The position numbers were made by a program, and so were the translations under genes. 64,000 nucleotides of DNA from positions 88,453,774 through 88,517,773 of the forward strand of contig CP092876.1 of assembly GCA_030710605.1 (NCBI GenBank), read 5' to 3'. The DNA comes from Cordylochernes scorpioides. Its lineage: Eukaryota > Arthropoda > Arachnida > Pseudoscorpiones > Chernetidae. This document shows, one piece after another, positions 7,906 through 20,264 of this stretch; within the stretch, counting starts at the first letter, position 1, and every line of letters begins with the position of its first letter. Under the pieces are notes generated by a model. That model made no database searches. It saw nothing but the letters and a program-made list of their open reading frames with translations, and was not told where the DNA came from.

Positions 7906-10900
7906 ATGGCGTCACTACCGAGCCACGATGTAATTAATCCTAGATAAGCTCGACGGCTATAACTACTCACTATGGTCTTTTAAAATTGAAATGCTCTTGC
8001 AAAAGGAAGATCTTTGGGAAGTTGTCACCGAAAATATTCCAGATGAACCTAAAATCGAATGGAAAAGGAAAGACTCAAAAGCTAGAGCTATCATTAATCT
8101 AAGCATAGCCGACTCACAAATAGTGCATGTCAAAAACCTACTAACAGCCAAAGCTACCTAGGACACTCTTTAAAATATCTATGAAAGAAAAACACTCTCA
8201 GGAAAAATTTATTTGCTAAGGAGACTATACAGCTTAAAACTCGAAGAAGACAAAGACATGCAACAGCACATCACTACCATGATGGAACTAGTTGACAAAC
8301 TGCGAACCATTGGCGAAACACTAAAGGACTCTCACATCACGGCTATACTGCTTTGCTCGCTTCCAAAGAGCTACTCCAATCTCATCACGATGTTGGAATC
8401 AAGGCCTGATGACGAGCTAACGCTTGAATTCACCAAGAACAAACTCCTTGATGAACACACACGCAGAGTAGAAAGCTCGAAAGGCGAAAGCACTGAATCA
8501 AAAGCCTTAAAAAGCCTCCACAGAGCTTCGAGCCAAAGAAGATAAAAAGAGAAGAAATTCTGTTCTTTCTGCCACAAACCAAACCACTCCAAGGAAGAAT
8601 GTTGGCACTATCAAAAGCGAAACAACAGTAACAAAGAGTACAAATATGAAAACTTCAGAAGAGGAAACGTACCAAAGTACACAAATCAGTCGAGTGTCAC
8701 CCAAGAACAACCAACAAATCAGAGAACAACAAAAGGACCTAACCCAAAATCTCTCAATTGCACTCAACGAGAAGCAAGTGTACACAACTGGTTCGTCGAC
8801 TCTGGAGCCACATCTCATATGGCGTACGATGAAAGCTTCTTCACTGAACTTAACAGAGAACAAACACAAAATGTTGTGGTTGCTAATGGCAATAAGCTGC
8901 AGGTCAAAGGTATAGGACAAGGAGAAATCAAAGTCATCACACCCCAAGGAAAGACTGACACCTTACTTCTCACAAAAGTTCTCTACATCCCGGAACTAAC
9001 AGACAACCTTCTGTCAGTGAGTGCGGCCACCTCCAACGGATGTAAAGTGACGTTCAAAAGAGATTGGTGTACCATCGAAAGAGACAACACAGCCCTCGCG
9101 AACGGCATACTTGACAATGGAATATACCGACTCCACCTGGATGACAACCTCCAAACTCGCACATTCAAAGCAAATGTAGCAAAACAAAACCACTGCAAGA
9201 ACAAAAATTGCCTCATGCTCTGGCACGACAGACTAGGACACAAAAATATAGAATCAATTAAGAAAATTAAAAATGAGAACCTAGCAAGAGGACTAAGTCT
9301 AAATAACTGCTCGCACAGCACAGACTGCGTTCAGTGCATTCAAGGAAAACTCACCGAAACCCCATTTCCAAAGAAGACAGAGTACAGAGCAACTGAAACG
9401 CTTCAACTTGTCCACAGTGATGTCTGCGGTTCACTACCAACTAACTCTCTTAGCGGTAAGAGATACTTCATCACCTTCACTGATGACTACAGCAGATACA
9501 CGAAGATCTACCTCCTGAAAGGAAACGACGAAGGCTATGAAAAAAATAAAAGACTACGTCATCTCAGCACACACGGAATTTGGAAAAAAATATCCAAACC
9601 ATACGGACAGACAACGGTCGTGAGTACGTAAACCGACAAGTCGAAGATTTCCTGAACCAAAGCGGAATCAAACATCAGCTAACAGTCCCCTACTCACCAG
9701 CCCAGAACGGAGTAGCCGAACGGAAAAATCGATCACTAATGGAGATGACAAGATGCATGCTGTTTGACTCAGGACTCCCACAGTCTCTATGGGCGGAAGC
9801 GGTTACCACAGCTAATTACCTACACACCCGAATACCCTCGAAAGCTACAGACAAGACTCCATTTGAACTATGGACCAACAGGAAGCCCAGTCTGAAGCAT
9901 CTAAAAAGATTCGGATGTAAAGCCATCGCCTATATTCCCAAGATAAAAAGAAACAAGTTGGACAGCAAAGTTATCGAAGAGATTTTTCTTGGATACGATG
10001 ATCGAAGCAAAGGATACAGAATCCTGCACGACACAGACAACATCACTATCAGCAGATCCGTAAAATTTCTAGAAAAAGAAATTGGTTTTCACCACGCTTC
10101 CACAAAAACAACTTCACCACAATTACTAAGTACAGATCTAACTTCCTCTAATTATATTGGAAATGCAGAGGAAAGTCAGGAACCAGGAACACAATCCGAA
10201 AACCTTGAGGACTCAGAAACCGAGGATTATATTCAACCCGGCACAAGCACAGGAACACAAGTGGTCACACAAAGAAGATCCACGAGACCAACAAAGGGAA
10301 TACCTCCCATAATAAATGACTACATGCTGTACAAACTGAAGCTCAAGACATTCAGACACCCACCAGCTACTCGGAAGTCCTACAATTACCAAAAATAGAA
10401 AGAGAAAAATGGCTACAAGCAATGAACGAAGAACTAAATTCTCTTGAGAAGAACAATGTATGGGAACTAACTACTCTACCTAAGGACAAAAAGATCATAG
10501 GATGTAAATGGACCTATAAACAGAAACTCAATTCCAAAGGAGAAATAGAGCGGTACAAAGCCAGACTCGTTGCAAAAGGGTTCAATCAGAAATTTGGCCG
10601 AGACTACGAAGAAACCTTTGCACCAATTGTGAATCATTCTATAATTAGAGCCTTCCTAGCTGCATCAGTCTACAAAGGGATGCAAGTGAACCACCTCGAT
10701 GTCAAGACAGCGTTACTACACGGCGACCTAGATAAAGAACTCTACATGGAACTCCCAGAAGGACTCCATACAAAACAAACAAACGAAGTCTGCAAACTAA
10801 AGAAGGCAATTTACGGTCTAAAACAAGCCGGAAGATCTTGGAACACAAAAATCGCAAGCACTCTAATTAAAAATAACTTCAAACAGAGCATTGTAGACCC

Positions 10901-11936
10901 ATGCCTATTCACCAAGAATGAAGAAAACCGTTTCATCTACTTGATTCTATATGTGGATGACATGCTCCTTGCAAGCGATTCCGAAATAATCATCCAAAAC
11001 ACTGTAAAAACTCTCGAAACAAAATTCGAAATAAAGAACCTTGGAGACCCCACTTAATTCATTGGTATATAAATCTCAAGGAACAGAGAAGGTGAACTCC
11101 TTCTGAGCCAAAAGAATAAAATCCAAGAATTAGTTGAAAGGTACAATCTCCAAGAAGCGAAACCTACTTTCACTCCCATGGAAAGCGGATACCCCGGTAT
11201 ATCTGATGTAAAACTTCTACCAAACAACGTCCAATACCAACAACTGATAGGCTCACTATTGTACCTAAGCGTAGTATCCAGACCAGATATCGCAGCTCCA
11301 GTCTGCATACTCAGCAGCAGAAACCAGAATCCTAGAAATTGTGACTGGAATGCAGCAAAAATAATCGTAAGATATCTAAAAACTACTAAAGAACTCGAGC
11401 TACGCATATCTAACCAAAAACCTCCCACACTGGAAGCATACAGTGATGCCACATGGGCAAGCGACAACACCGACAGAAAATCACTAAGCGGAAACTTGTT
11501 CCTACTGGGATCAAACCCCATCTCATGGATGACTGGGAAACAAGGTTGCGTATCTCTCTCATCCACCGAAGCGGAACTAATCTCCGCAGCTGAAGCCTCA
11601 CAAGAACTGTTGTGGCTCCTCGACTTGCTGAAGGATCTCGAACTGGAACAGAAAGCTCCAATCTACTTCCACCAAGGCAATCAATCATGTCTCAAGATAT
11701 GTTCATCCGAAAAAGTATCTTCTAGAACCAAGCACATCGCAACCAAGATCCATCACCTGAAGGATCTTCAGAAGAAGACAGTGATAAAAATGACCTATTG
11801 CCCGACAGGCGACATGAAGGCGGACATCCTGACCAAGCCGCTACCAAGGCCGACATTTGAGAAGCTACACAACAACCTCGTGACGTCTCCACATTCATGC
11901 CGGGGATTGTTGGAAACTGAATGCTACGACAGCTAG
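7906..11936 (+). pseudogene. Copia gag-pol, broken
   Basis: Reading from ATG 7906 gives a gag with a CCHC knuckle near 8565. There follow an integrase (about 9220-9750, TDNG-like and NGVAERKNR motifs), a reverse transcriptase with YVDDML near 10950, and an RNase H with SSTEAELISA near 11565. Early stops (for example TAG at 8159-8161) and frameshifts near 8540, 9570, 10390 and 11055 break it into at least five frames. It cannot make a full polyprotein. Confidence 0.8.
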
Positions 11937-12258
11937 CGCCACACTGGCCTTATCATCATCACTACAGTGAAACCGCTGGGAGGGTTCACCACTGATGAGC
12001 CAAGCCCTCCCAATATATTTTTTCATCGCAGTAAGGACAGTAGAAGTTCGTTTTATGTATAAAAGAAACATTCGCGCTTTTAAATCCTTTTATTTTATAT
12101 GTATAGATGGCGCGTTATTGCTTTGTGTCTTCTCTATATCATAAATGTGTTCGCTACCATAACTTGTTTTTCTACTAAATGGATAATAAAGATTATTATT
12201 ATATAATCATCAACGTCCTCATGCCTTCATACAAGCTGTAAGTACCTAAATCTTACAA

Positions 12259-12358
12259 NNNNNNNNNNNNNNNNNNNNNNNNNNNNNNNNNNNNNNNNNN
12301 NNNNNNNNNNNNNNNNNNNNNNNNNNNNNNNNNNNNNNNNNNNNNNNNNNNNNNNNNN
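12259..12358. other. Assembly gap, 100 N
   Basis: A run of exactly 100 N marks a scaffold join of unknown true size. The copia 3' end and its flank cannot be linked across it. Confidence 0.95.
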
Positions 12359-12424
12359 AGTGTAAGAGTGTTCATTACCACACAAAAAAAAGAAACATAC
12401 GCGTTAAAAATGGTTTAAATTTAT

Positions 12425-12700
12425 TAATAGGTGTGTTGTTGTTGTTAGTTTCCATCAAGTCGACTTTTGGTGACACTATGGACGAATAGTCTCCAATTTG
12501 ATCTGTCAGTGACAATCACTCACAGCTCATCTGGTGACCTTCCGGCAACTTTCTTGCCCCCTTCTAGCCAGCTTATTGCAGGTCTCCCTATCTTCCCTTT
12601 TCCTTAAATTTTTCCCAGCATCAGCATCTTTTATAATCCATCTGCTGTCATTTCATGTCCGAAGTAGATCAGACTTTATTTGCATATTTGGGATCTAGCA
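12425..12700 (-). mobile_element. Degraded RTE-clade LINE 3' fragment
   Basis: The stretch includes GTCGACTTTTGGTGACACTA and TTTCCCAGCATCAGCATCTT, which resemble conserved parts near the 3' end of RTE (BovB-like) LINEs read in reverse. No open frame survives. The recognition is from memory and is moderate. Confidence 0.4.
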
Positions 12701-12884
12701 GAATTGATTTCATTTAAGATTGAAATATTTTTCATTTGATCTATTCATGATATCTTGTGTATTTTTTTTTCCACATTTCTCAAAAGCTTCTTTTTTCTCT
12801 TTTTTTGAGAGTCCAGCTCTTACATCTATATTCCATTAAAAGTAAATATAAATATAATATATATATATTGATACAATATAGTAT

Positions 12885-13692
12885 CCATGATAAAATTGTG
12901 AAAAAAGTTTTAAAATTACAAATATTTTCTCACAAGGAGTATCTTTTTATTGAAAAAACGCTAGCTTTCAATGGTAAATCTACCATCACAATACCGATAT
13001 CTCAGAAGAAATCAATAGATCAATTTTTAGGTTCTGGATGCCCTAAAAATGAAAATAGACATTATATATACAGTTACGAGCGTCATGCGTTCTTAATCAA
13101 CTCTTCAGTTTTCATCTCTGACACCGTTTGCTTTTTTTTTAATGGCGCTCTCCTATTGGTTGGCTACGATCACGCCACCTTTGCCCCCCCCCCCTCCCCA
13201 CTCGCTTTTTCGTTTTTGTAACTATTGTGTTGGAGCGGATCGCTCCTTAAATAAATGCATATATTAGTTAATAACTAAATGGAATCCTCTCTTTCTTTTT
13301 CCCAGTAAGAGACGCCTACGGAAGCCAATAGTACATAGACAGATAAACCACATAAGGCTATAGTTATTAACTAACATATGCATTTATTTAAGGCGCCAAT
13401 TTATAATTGTAACAAATAGTATTTGAATCAAAACATTCAATCGGGTAAAACACGGGCGTTGCCCGGGTCATTCGGCTAGTATTCCATAAAATTGTTAAAT
13501 TACAAACCAATTTAAAATTTTTAGTTATAAATATCCACGCTGCGCGCGTTTGTTTTTGTAAATATTTCTGGTGGGATAAAGTCGATATTATAGTAAGCCC
13601 GTTGAAGAGCGATTAACGCTTGAAAGCTAGCGTTTTTTAAATAAAAAGATACTCATTGTGAGAATATATTTGTAATTTTAAAACAATATAGT
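12885..13692. repeat. Inverted arms with a Helitron between them
   Basis: The arm at about 12905-12978 (ACAAATATTTTCTCACAAGG and onwards to a CGCTAGCTTTCAA segment) is the reverse complement of 13605-13690. The right arm includes a hammerhead-like CGTTGAAGAGCG hairpin and GAAAGC, as seen in decayed PLE termini. The Helitron at 13064-13479 sits between the arms. Confidence 0.5.
13064..13479 (+). mobile_element. Non-autonomous Helitron, second copy
   Basis: It starts near TATATACAGTTACGAGCGTC and ends with the hairpin CACGGGCGTTGCCCGGG, then ATTCGGCTAG before T. It is a plus-strand relative of the element inside the copia LTR. The small frame at 12757-13221 crosses its boundary and is not a gene. 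Confidence 0.65.
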
Positions 13693-14024
13693 ATATGTAG
13701 CCATATCGTAGGAAATCTTTTCAAAAATTCAAATTTAAAACTTCAACTTGAGTAAAAATATATCAGACCTCCAGGGAAAAGTATCTTTCCAAAAACATAT
13801 TTATTCTCTCGCTTTCGGGCACGAACACCCTTCTACAGGAGAAAACATGGAATAATAATTCGCCAAGATAGAGAGATATTTATAACCCAGGAGCGCCAAC
13901 TACCCGGTAAGCCAATAGAACACGAGTTAAAATATAATCGGATACTATTTTACATAATTTTATAAAAATTCTGTAGATTTAAAATATATATATATTTAAC
14001 TATTATACAAATGGCGTCAAAATA

Positions 14025-14941
14025 CAAGGTGGGATCAATAAATAAGGTGAATTCTAATTCATTTAAAAAAATAAGAACGATATTAAAAATTAGGACTTGA
14101 TTTATTCAAAATAATCACCTTGGCTTTCTATGCATCGTCTCCATCGTTCTGGCAACTTGTAAATACCCTCTTTATAGGCACTCTCAGGAAACGTGTGAAA
14201 AAAATCTTGCACCACTTTCTGGACATCTTCATCCGAGTCAAATCGCTTTCCCTTTAACTCCTTCTTTAGTAGTCCAAAAAGGAAATAGTCAGAGGGGGCT
14301 AGGTCTGGACTATATGCAGGATGTTCTAAAACTTCAGAACCTAATTTAATGATTGTAGATACAGTTTTACATGATGTATGCGGTCTTGCATTATCATGAA
14401 GGAAGAGAACACCTTTGCTAAGCTTCCCTCTTCTTTTGTTTCTTATACCGGGCTTTAGCTTATTTACAAGAATGTCACAATAAAGGTCGCTGTTCATACG
14501 TTGCCTTGAGGATAAAAAATCAAGACAGATTGGTTCATCAACATCCCAAAAAATTGTTAACAAAACTTTACCGGCTGAACGTTGAGACCTGAGGAACATG
14601 TAATTCGTCCACTTTTGAACTCGTTAACCCATTTATAAATGTTTTTTTTTTTAGACAAACAAGACTCACCATAGATATTTTTCATTCTTTGGCATATTTG
14701 AGATGTTTGAATACCTTCTGCATTCAAGAAACGAATAACTGCACGTTGTTCAAGCGTGGAGCAATCCTTCAAGGGAGCTTCCATTTTAGTGTATTTATAC
14801 TCGTATCTAATATACTCGTATCTAATAATAAGAAGAAGACAAATAAATAAACGTAGGCCTCTAGGGCATTACTAAGGAAGCAAGGAATACATATTAAGCT
14901 GTAGTTATCAATAAAATATGTCTAACTGGGTCCCACCTTTG
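14025..14941 (-). mobile_element. mariner-family DNA transposon, internally deleted
   Basis: The ends are inverted: CAAGGTGGGATC follows TA at the left, and GGTCCCACCTTTG closes the right. The length, about 917 bp, is short for a mariner (about 1.3 kb) because the middle of the transposase is missing. An inverted copy of its right end is at about 17218-17300. Confidence 0.7.
14102..14784 (-). pseudogene. mariner transposase, partial
   Basis: The N-terminal helix-turn-helix part (14784-14557) runs to VNEFKSGR. The C-terminal half (14599-14102) contains HDNARPHT and SPDLAPSDYFLF, two of the three catalytic acidic blocks of the DD34D family. The linker and first catalytic Asp block are missing and the two pieces are in different frames, so it is inactive. 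Confidence 0.75.
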
Positions 14942-14944
14942 CTA

Positions 14945-17050
14945 TTCAGAGGCGGTTTCTGTATTTGGATGATTTGGGGTGAGCTCGGAGAATTGGGTTT
15001 ATGTATTCTATGATGAGTCTCTGTTGTTTATTGGGGATGTTGGAGTAATGGGTTCTTGGCTCTGATATTGCGAAGGAATGACTTATTTCTCTTACATGAT
15101 GATATACTAACGGCCTACTGTCTTAGTTTTCGATATTTCTCTCTCTCTCATTAATGTTCTGATATTCTTTAATTTAAATTTCTACTGGTTTCACCTACGT
15201 ATTTAGATTTGCATTCTATGGAGTATATGGCATTCTTAATATTGGTAGGATAATTATGGCTATTGCTCTTTGTTATGGAGTTTCATAGCAGCGAACTTAA
15301 ACTGGATGAGTTACAGAAGAAGGTTTTAATGCCGATTTTTTTTTTTCAGATGACGAGCTATTGATATGGATGCTGGTGAGTAGGGAATGTTGCAAATAGA
15401 TTTGTAAACTGAGAGATTTTGTATTTCAGGCGGGCTATGGAAATGTCTTAAAATAAACGATAAAGGATATTGGCAAGTTTTTAGATTTTTTAAAGATATT
15501 CTGAGTATCTTCTGTTTTAAAGGTTTGAAGTGAGCAGTGGCTATGGACACGTTTAGTTAAGGTATTTACGGTATTGATTTTATGGCTGAGAGGGCAGTAG
15601 GAGGAAAAACGGATATAGTCGGGGTTGAAGATGGTTTATAGTAAAAAGTTGTTTGGAATTTATTCTGTATACGCATGATTTTTACATCTAAAAAATGGCA
15701 GACTATTGTTTGTTTCTTTTTCGTAGGTGAAATTCAGCTCGGGATGGTAACTGTACAGTTTTTCCAGAATGTTCTTGGTTTGATTTTCGAGGGCAGATAC
15801 AAAAAATGTCGTCTATATATCGACGGCAAAATATTGAAACATAGTATGTATTAATTTAATTTATGTAACATAGTATTTCTTAATTTTATTATTTTTTATT
15901 TAACAGAGTGGTTATTTTTATTTTTATATCTTGCGACTCTGTAAATTTCCCTCGTGGCTTATCTTTTGTTTACCTTTCTTAGTTTTGTCCTTTCCTGAAA
16001 TAAATTTTGTTTCCTCCTGAAGTTTTTGTCTTCCCTAATTTTCCACGTGGCATTTTGGTGGAGATGCTGTGTAAGTTAGGGAAGACAAACTGAAGATCGC
16101 CGAGAAGACCTTGAAGCCATGGGTGCTGTGATCTACATTTTCGGAGACTGACATCAGGATTCCACCGCCGTGCTAAAGCCAAGACTTCCCTCGAAGATGA
16201 CGATGTCCCTATAGACGATACGACGACAAAGCCGCTCTTCACGCCGCAAGAAAATGGACGCAAAGGTACTAGGGACAAAGTTCCAAGACTTCGATGGAAT
16301 CCTTGGCAGAAGCACGTCAAATCCACGTCAGTATCTACAATAATTGCTAGCTGTGGGTCACAGCTCCCATAGGGAAGAAGCTATGAAACATAGTATGTGT
16401 TAATTTAATTTATGTAACATAGTATTTCTTAATTTTATTATTTTTTATTTAACAAAGTGGTTATTTTTATTTTTATATCTTGCGACTCTGTAAATTTCCC
16501 TCGTGGCTTATCTTTTGTTTACCTTTCTTAGTTTTGTCCTTTCCTGAAATAAATTTTGTTTCCTCCTGAAGTTTTTGTCTTCCCTAATTTTCCACGTGGC
16601 AATATTATATCGGACGGAAATAGTGAGGTTATCCAACTCCCAATGGGACGCATGACGATTTCTGCGACTGAGGTTGAAAGAGAGCTCCCCATGGGAGAAC
16701 CTTTTATCTGTTCGTAAGTTTTGGAATCGTATGTTATGGTATTTGTTTCGAGGCATAGGGCTATGAGTTTGGATATTTTATTAACAGTGATCAGATCAAT
16801 ATGATTTTCTTTCAAGAATTCTTCAGTATCAGTTGGTATGGGGGACTGGGGTACAGGGATTCAACATCAAATGAACCCATGATATTGTTTGGTGGGACTT
16901 GGCACTCGAGTAGTTCTTCTATGAATATGGAGGTGTTGAAAATGGAGTATTGGAAGCTTTGTTGTTTTGTTACGGGCTTACACGAAATGCTGAGATGAAT
17001 TTAGAAAGAGATGCTGTTGGGGAATGATAGAAAGCCAATGGTAGAACCCA
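14945..17050 (-). pseudogene. Penelope-like reverse transcriptase and GIY-YIG remnants
   Basis: On the minus strand 16790-16640 reads TYEQIKGSPMGSSLS, the PLE reverse-transcriptase block before the active site. YIDD follows at 15819-15808 on the far side of the TRIM. Near 15230-15180, IYSIECKSKYVGETSRN is a GIY-YIG endonuclease start. The rest is broken by stops and shifts. The outer parts (14945-15060 and 17050-17240) are inverted copies of each other. Confidence 0.65.
15835..16601 (+). mobile_element. TRIM-like mini LTR element
   Basis: Two direct repeats of 218 bp (15835-16052 and 16384-16601) begin TGAAACATAG and end CACGTGGCA. ATAT flanks the whole (15831-15834 and 16602-16605). The internal part is only 331 bp. 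TGGTGGAGATGCTG just after the first repeat is a possible primer site. AGGGAAGAAG just before the second is a polypurine tract, giving plus orientation. No protein is encoded. It interrupts the PLE just upstream of its YIDD motif. Confidence 0.75.
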
Positions 17051-17355
17051 TTACTCCAAAACATCCCCAATAAACAACAGAGACTCATCATAGAATACAT
17101 AATATCAAGAAAGCACAATAGTATTAACAGAAGAATAGACATTCTGGAAGTTTATGGTATACTATTTCCTGAGCTCACCCCAAATCATCCAAATACAGAA
17201 ATCGCCTCTGAATAGCAAAGGTGGGAACCAGATAGACATATCCTAATGATAACTACAGGTTAATATGTATTCCTTGCTTCCTTAGTAATGCCCTAGATGC
17301 CTACGTTTATTTATTTGTTTGTTTGTCCTCTTATTGAATATATATTTTAGAATAT

Positions 17356-19630
17356 TGTCGCGTGTTTCCCCTCTGGTTCTTTGCGACACACGCTTCTTCT
17401 CTTCGTGGTTCACCTACCCGGGCTCCGGTTGCTCTTCCCTGCGGCTTCTCCCCGCAGGCCACCCAATGACGCCCGGAGTTCCACCTCTTTCTCCTGTGGA
17501 AACTCCCTTTCCTCTGGCAGTATCTCTCGGCCTTACCACTGGTGGGGGGACACGAGAGACTTACCAGAAGAGTTGTAGCAGCAGCAGTAGTAGCCCGGTG
17601 ACGATGGCAGTGGCGATAGTAACGACAGGAGACGGCACACAGACTTGAAGCACACTTCTTTTATTGTCATCTCTTACTAACATTAAATCTAAATAAAACA
17701 ACAGACAACGTGTATTTAGATTATACTACATCCTGGGGCCAACACAAAAGCATATTTACATCCAAACTCCCCAGGAAACGGGACCACAGCAGTCGGCGAC
17801 TCCCACATCGGCCAGCAAGGGAATCCGGCGAAAGCGGCATCTATAGGCGGAGGTTGAAACCGTTTAGAGGCCTTACACGTAACACTGCCTCCCCCTCAAG
17901 GCGGGTCTCCTCTCGCCGGTACCGCTTTTCCCGCTGGCACCGTTTCTCTTGCCGGGACCACTCTTCTCGCCGGGACCATTCCTCTCGCCGAGACCACTTC
18001 TCTCGCTGGGACCATTCCTTTCGGCGGGACCACTCCCCTTGCGGGGACCTCTCCTTTCGCCGGTACTGCTTCTCCGCTGGGACCATTCCTCTCGCCGAGA
18101 CCACTCCTTTCGCCGGTGCCGCTTCTCTCGCCGTATCCGTTTTTCTCCCTGGCACCGCTTCTCCCGAGGGCACTGCTTCTCTCGCCGTAGCCGTTTTTCT
18201 CCCGGGCACCGCTTCTCCCGAGGGCACTGCTTCTCTCGCCGTAGCCGCCTCTCTCGCTGGCACCGCTTCTCCCGAGGGCACTGCTTCTCTCGCCGTAGCC
18301 GTTTTTCTCCCGGGCACCGCTTCTCCCGAGGGCACTGCTTCTCTCGCCGTAGCCGCTTCTCTCGCTGGCACCGTTTCTCCAGCTGGGGCCGCTTTATTCG
18401 CGGGTCCGCGTGAAGCAGATTCAAGGTCTGTCCAGGAGGCTCCTCAATCAGGCCCTCCACTCCACGCAATTCCCCCATGTTTCCCGGCTCGACTTCCAGT
18501 CCTCGGGACTCTGCCCGGCCCTCGCTCTCATCTACTTCGCTCTCCAAAGCGATATTTATCTCTCCCATCTTGCTGTCCAGGGCAGCCAGTTCCCCCTTGA
18601 GCTCCACCCTTATCCCCGACAGCATTTTGGCCCATTTCTCCTCTTTTTCCTCTCTTCGCTTCAGCTTCTCTTCCTTTTCTTGTTCTCGTCTCCGCTCTTC
18701 CTCCTCCTTTTCACGCTTCAGCTTCTCCTCTTTTTCTTCTCTTCGCTTCAGCTTCTCTTCCTTTTCTTGTTCTCGTCTCCGCTCTTCCTCCTCCTTTTCA
18801 CGCTTCCTTTCTTGCCTCATAAGGCCCATGAACTGCTTCAAAAGTTCTTCCGAGGCCATTTTCTCCTCTCTCTCCTTTTCCTTCAGAAGCCATTTCTCCT
18901 CCGTTCGGCGCTTTATTCCGTTCCACTTCTCCCGGTGTTCCTGCAGCTTCCGGTCGATTTCGGCCAGCGAGTCCTGCTCAGAAGCCATTCCTTGGCCTCT
19001 CACGTCAATGGGCCTTTGTCAGCAACCAACCAAAAAAAACTTTCAATAAAAAAAACCCCCTGGTGACCTCCACGAGGAAGAATCCCACTTCTGACACCAG
19101 TTGTCGCGTGTTTCCCCTCTGGTTCTTTGCGACACACGCTTCTTCTCTTCGTGGTTTACCTACCCGGGCTCCGGTTGCTCTTCCCTGCGGCTTCTCCCCG
19201 CAGGCCACCCAATGACACCCGGAGTTCCACCTCTTTCTCCTGTGGAAACTCCCTTTCCTCTGGCAGTATCCCTCGGCCTTACCACTGGTGGGGGGACACG
19301 AGAGACTTACCAGAAGAGTTGTAGCAGCAGCAGTAGTAGCCCGGTGACGATGGCAGTGGCGATAGTAACGACAGGAGACGGCACACAGACTTGAAGCACA
19401 CTTCTTTTATTGTCATCTCTTACTAACATTAAATCTAAATAAAACAACAGACAACGTGTATTTACATTATACTACATCCTGGGGCCAACACAAAAGCATA
19501 TTTTTATCCAAACTCCCCAGGAAACGGGACCACAGCAGTCGGCGACTCCCACATCGGCCAGCAAGGGAATCCGGCGAAAGCGCCATCTATAGGCGGAGGT
19601 TGAAACCGTTTAGAGGCCTTACACGTAACA
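17356..19630 (-). mobile_element. Non-autonomous LTR element carrying gag only
   Basis: LTRs of 529 bp at 17356-17884 and 19102-19630 begin TGTCGCG and end CGTAACA. They differ at about six positions by eye. ATAT flanks both ends (17352-17355 and 19631-19634). Read on the minus strand, TGGTGTCAGAAGTGGGA follows the 5' LTR as a primer site, and TTGAGGGGGAGGCAG precedes the 3' LTR as a polypurine tract. There is no protease, reverse transcriptase or integrase. Confidence 0.8.
17873..18988 (-). CDS. Gag-like coiled-coil protein of the LTR element
   Basis: From ATG 18988 the frame gives about 371 residues. Residues 1-130 are a highly charged helix rich in REKEEEERRREQEK repeats, a likely coiled coil. 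A middle part resembles the ELAALDSKMGEINIAL segment of some arthropod gypsy gags. The C-terminal half (about residues 200-370) is a degenerate Arg/Lys/Cys-rich repeat with 18-residue (54-bp) units such as REKRCPGEKRLRREKQCP. The C-terminus runs slightly into the 3' LTR. Confidence 0.6.
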   Translation of the reverse strand: MASEQDSLAEIDRKLQEHREKWNGIKRRTEEKWLLKEKEREEKMASEELLKQFMGLMRQERKREKEEEERRREQEKEEKLKRREEKEEKLKREKEEEERRREQEKEEKLKRREEKEEKWAKMLSGIRVELKGELAALDSKMGEINIALESEVDESEGRAESRGLEVEPGNMGELRGVEGLIEEPPGQTLNLLHADPRIKRPQLEKRCQREKRLRREKQCPREKRCPGEKRLRREKQCPREKRCQRERRLRREKQCPREKRCPGEKRLRREKQCPREKRCQGEKRIRREKRHRRKEWSRREEWSQRRSSTGERRGPRKGSGPAERNGPSERSGLGERNGPGEKSGPGKRNGASGKSGTGERRPALRGRQCYV

Positions 19631-20082
19631 ATATTTTGTCACCATTTGTATTATAGTTAAATATGATTTTTTTCTTATATCTACAACATTTTTATAAATA
19701 TTTAAAATGGTATCCAAATATATTTTAATTCGTTTTCTATTGGCGAATTTTTATACCATGTTTTCTCTTGTAGAAGGGCGTTTATGCCAGAAAGCGAGAG
19801 AATAAAAAGTTTTTGAAAAGAAACTTTTCCCTGGAGACCTGATGGATATTTTAACTCATATATTGATACAAGGATTGTTTTATTGAAATTTTTATTTAAA
19901 ATCAAACAGGATATATCCTGGGCACGAACGCCCTTCTCGTGTTTTCTCCTGTAGAAGGGGGTCCGAGAATAAACATTAAAAAAATAAACTTTTCCTAGGT
20001 AGCCTGATAATTTCGCCTTAAAGTTAAAAATTGGCTTTCAGTCTGATATGTATTTACAAACATACGAATTTCGTCACAATAT

Positions 20083-20260
20083 TGCCACGTGGAAAATTAG
20101 GGAAGACCAACTTCGGGATGAGACAACAATTTATTTCAGGCAAGACCAAACTAGGAGTGATAAACAAAAAATAAACAAAAGAGGGAAGTGTACAGAGTAT
20201 AGCAAAATATAAACATAAAAAATAATACTCTGCTAATAAAATAATAAATACTTTGTTACA
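20083..20260 (+). mobile_element. Solo LTR, TGCCACGTGG family
   Basis: It starts TGCCACGTGGAAAATTAGGG and ends TTTGTTACA, with ATAT at 20079-20082 and 20261-20264. It is a relative of the TRIM repeats in the opposite orientation and of 6629-6871. Confidence 0.75.
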
Positions 20261-20264
20261 ATAT

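Larger units (their letters stand above)
6872..12258 (+). mobile_element. Copia-type LTR retrotransposon, degraded
   Basis: The 5' LTR runs 6872-7829 and the 3' LTR starts at 11908. Both begin TGTTGGAAACTGAATGC and end near AAATCTTACA. The 5' LTR is inflated by a nested Helitron. Just inside is TTAGATTATGAGACTG, a degraded match to the internal initiator-Met tRNA primer site used by copia elements. The 3' LTR carries half of the palindromic MITE and runs into the first assembly gap, so its target duplication cannot be read. Confidence 0.8.
13740..20060 (-). mobile_element. Penelope-like element, degraded and multiply invaded
   Basis: Related inverted segments lie at 13755-13960 and 19700-20060. 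Each carries a GTAGAAGGG hairpin with GAAAGCGAGAGAATAAA, a hammerhead-like PLE terminal sequence. Between them, reverse transcriptase and GIY-YIG fragments are readable on the minus strand. A mariner (14025-14941), a TRIM (15835-16601) and a gag-only LTR element (17356-19630) have inserted. Confidence 0.55.

Noticed and set aside
17710..18600. Long plus-strand frame of 296 codons over the LTR element
   Set aside because: It is the reverse shadow of the repeat-rich gag-like frame; the LTR, primer site and polypurine tract all give the minus orientation.
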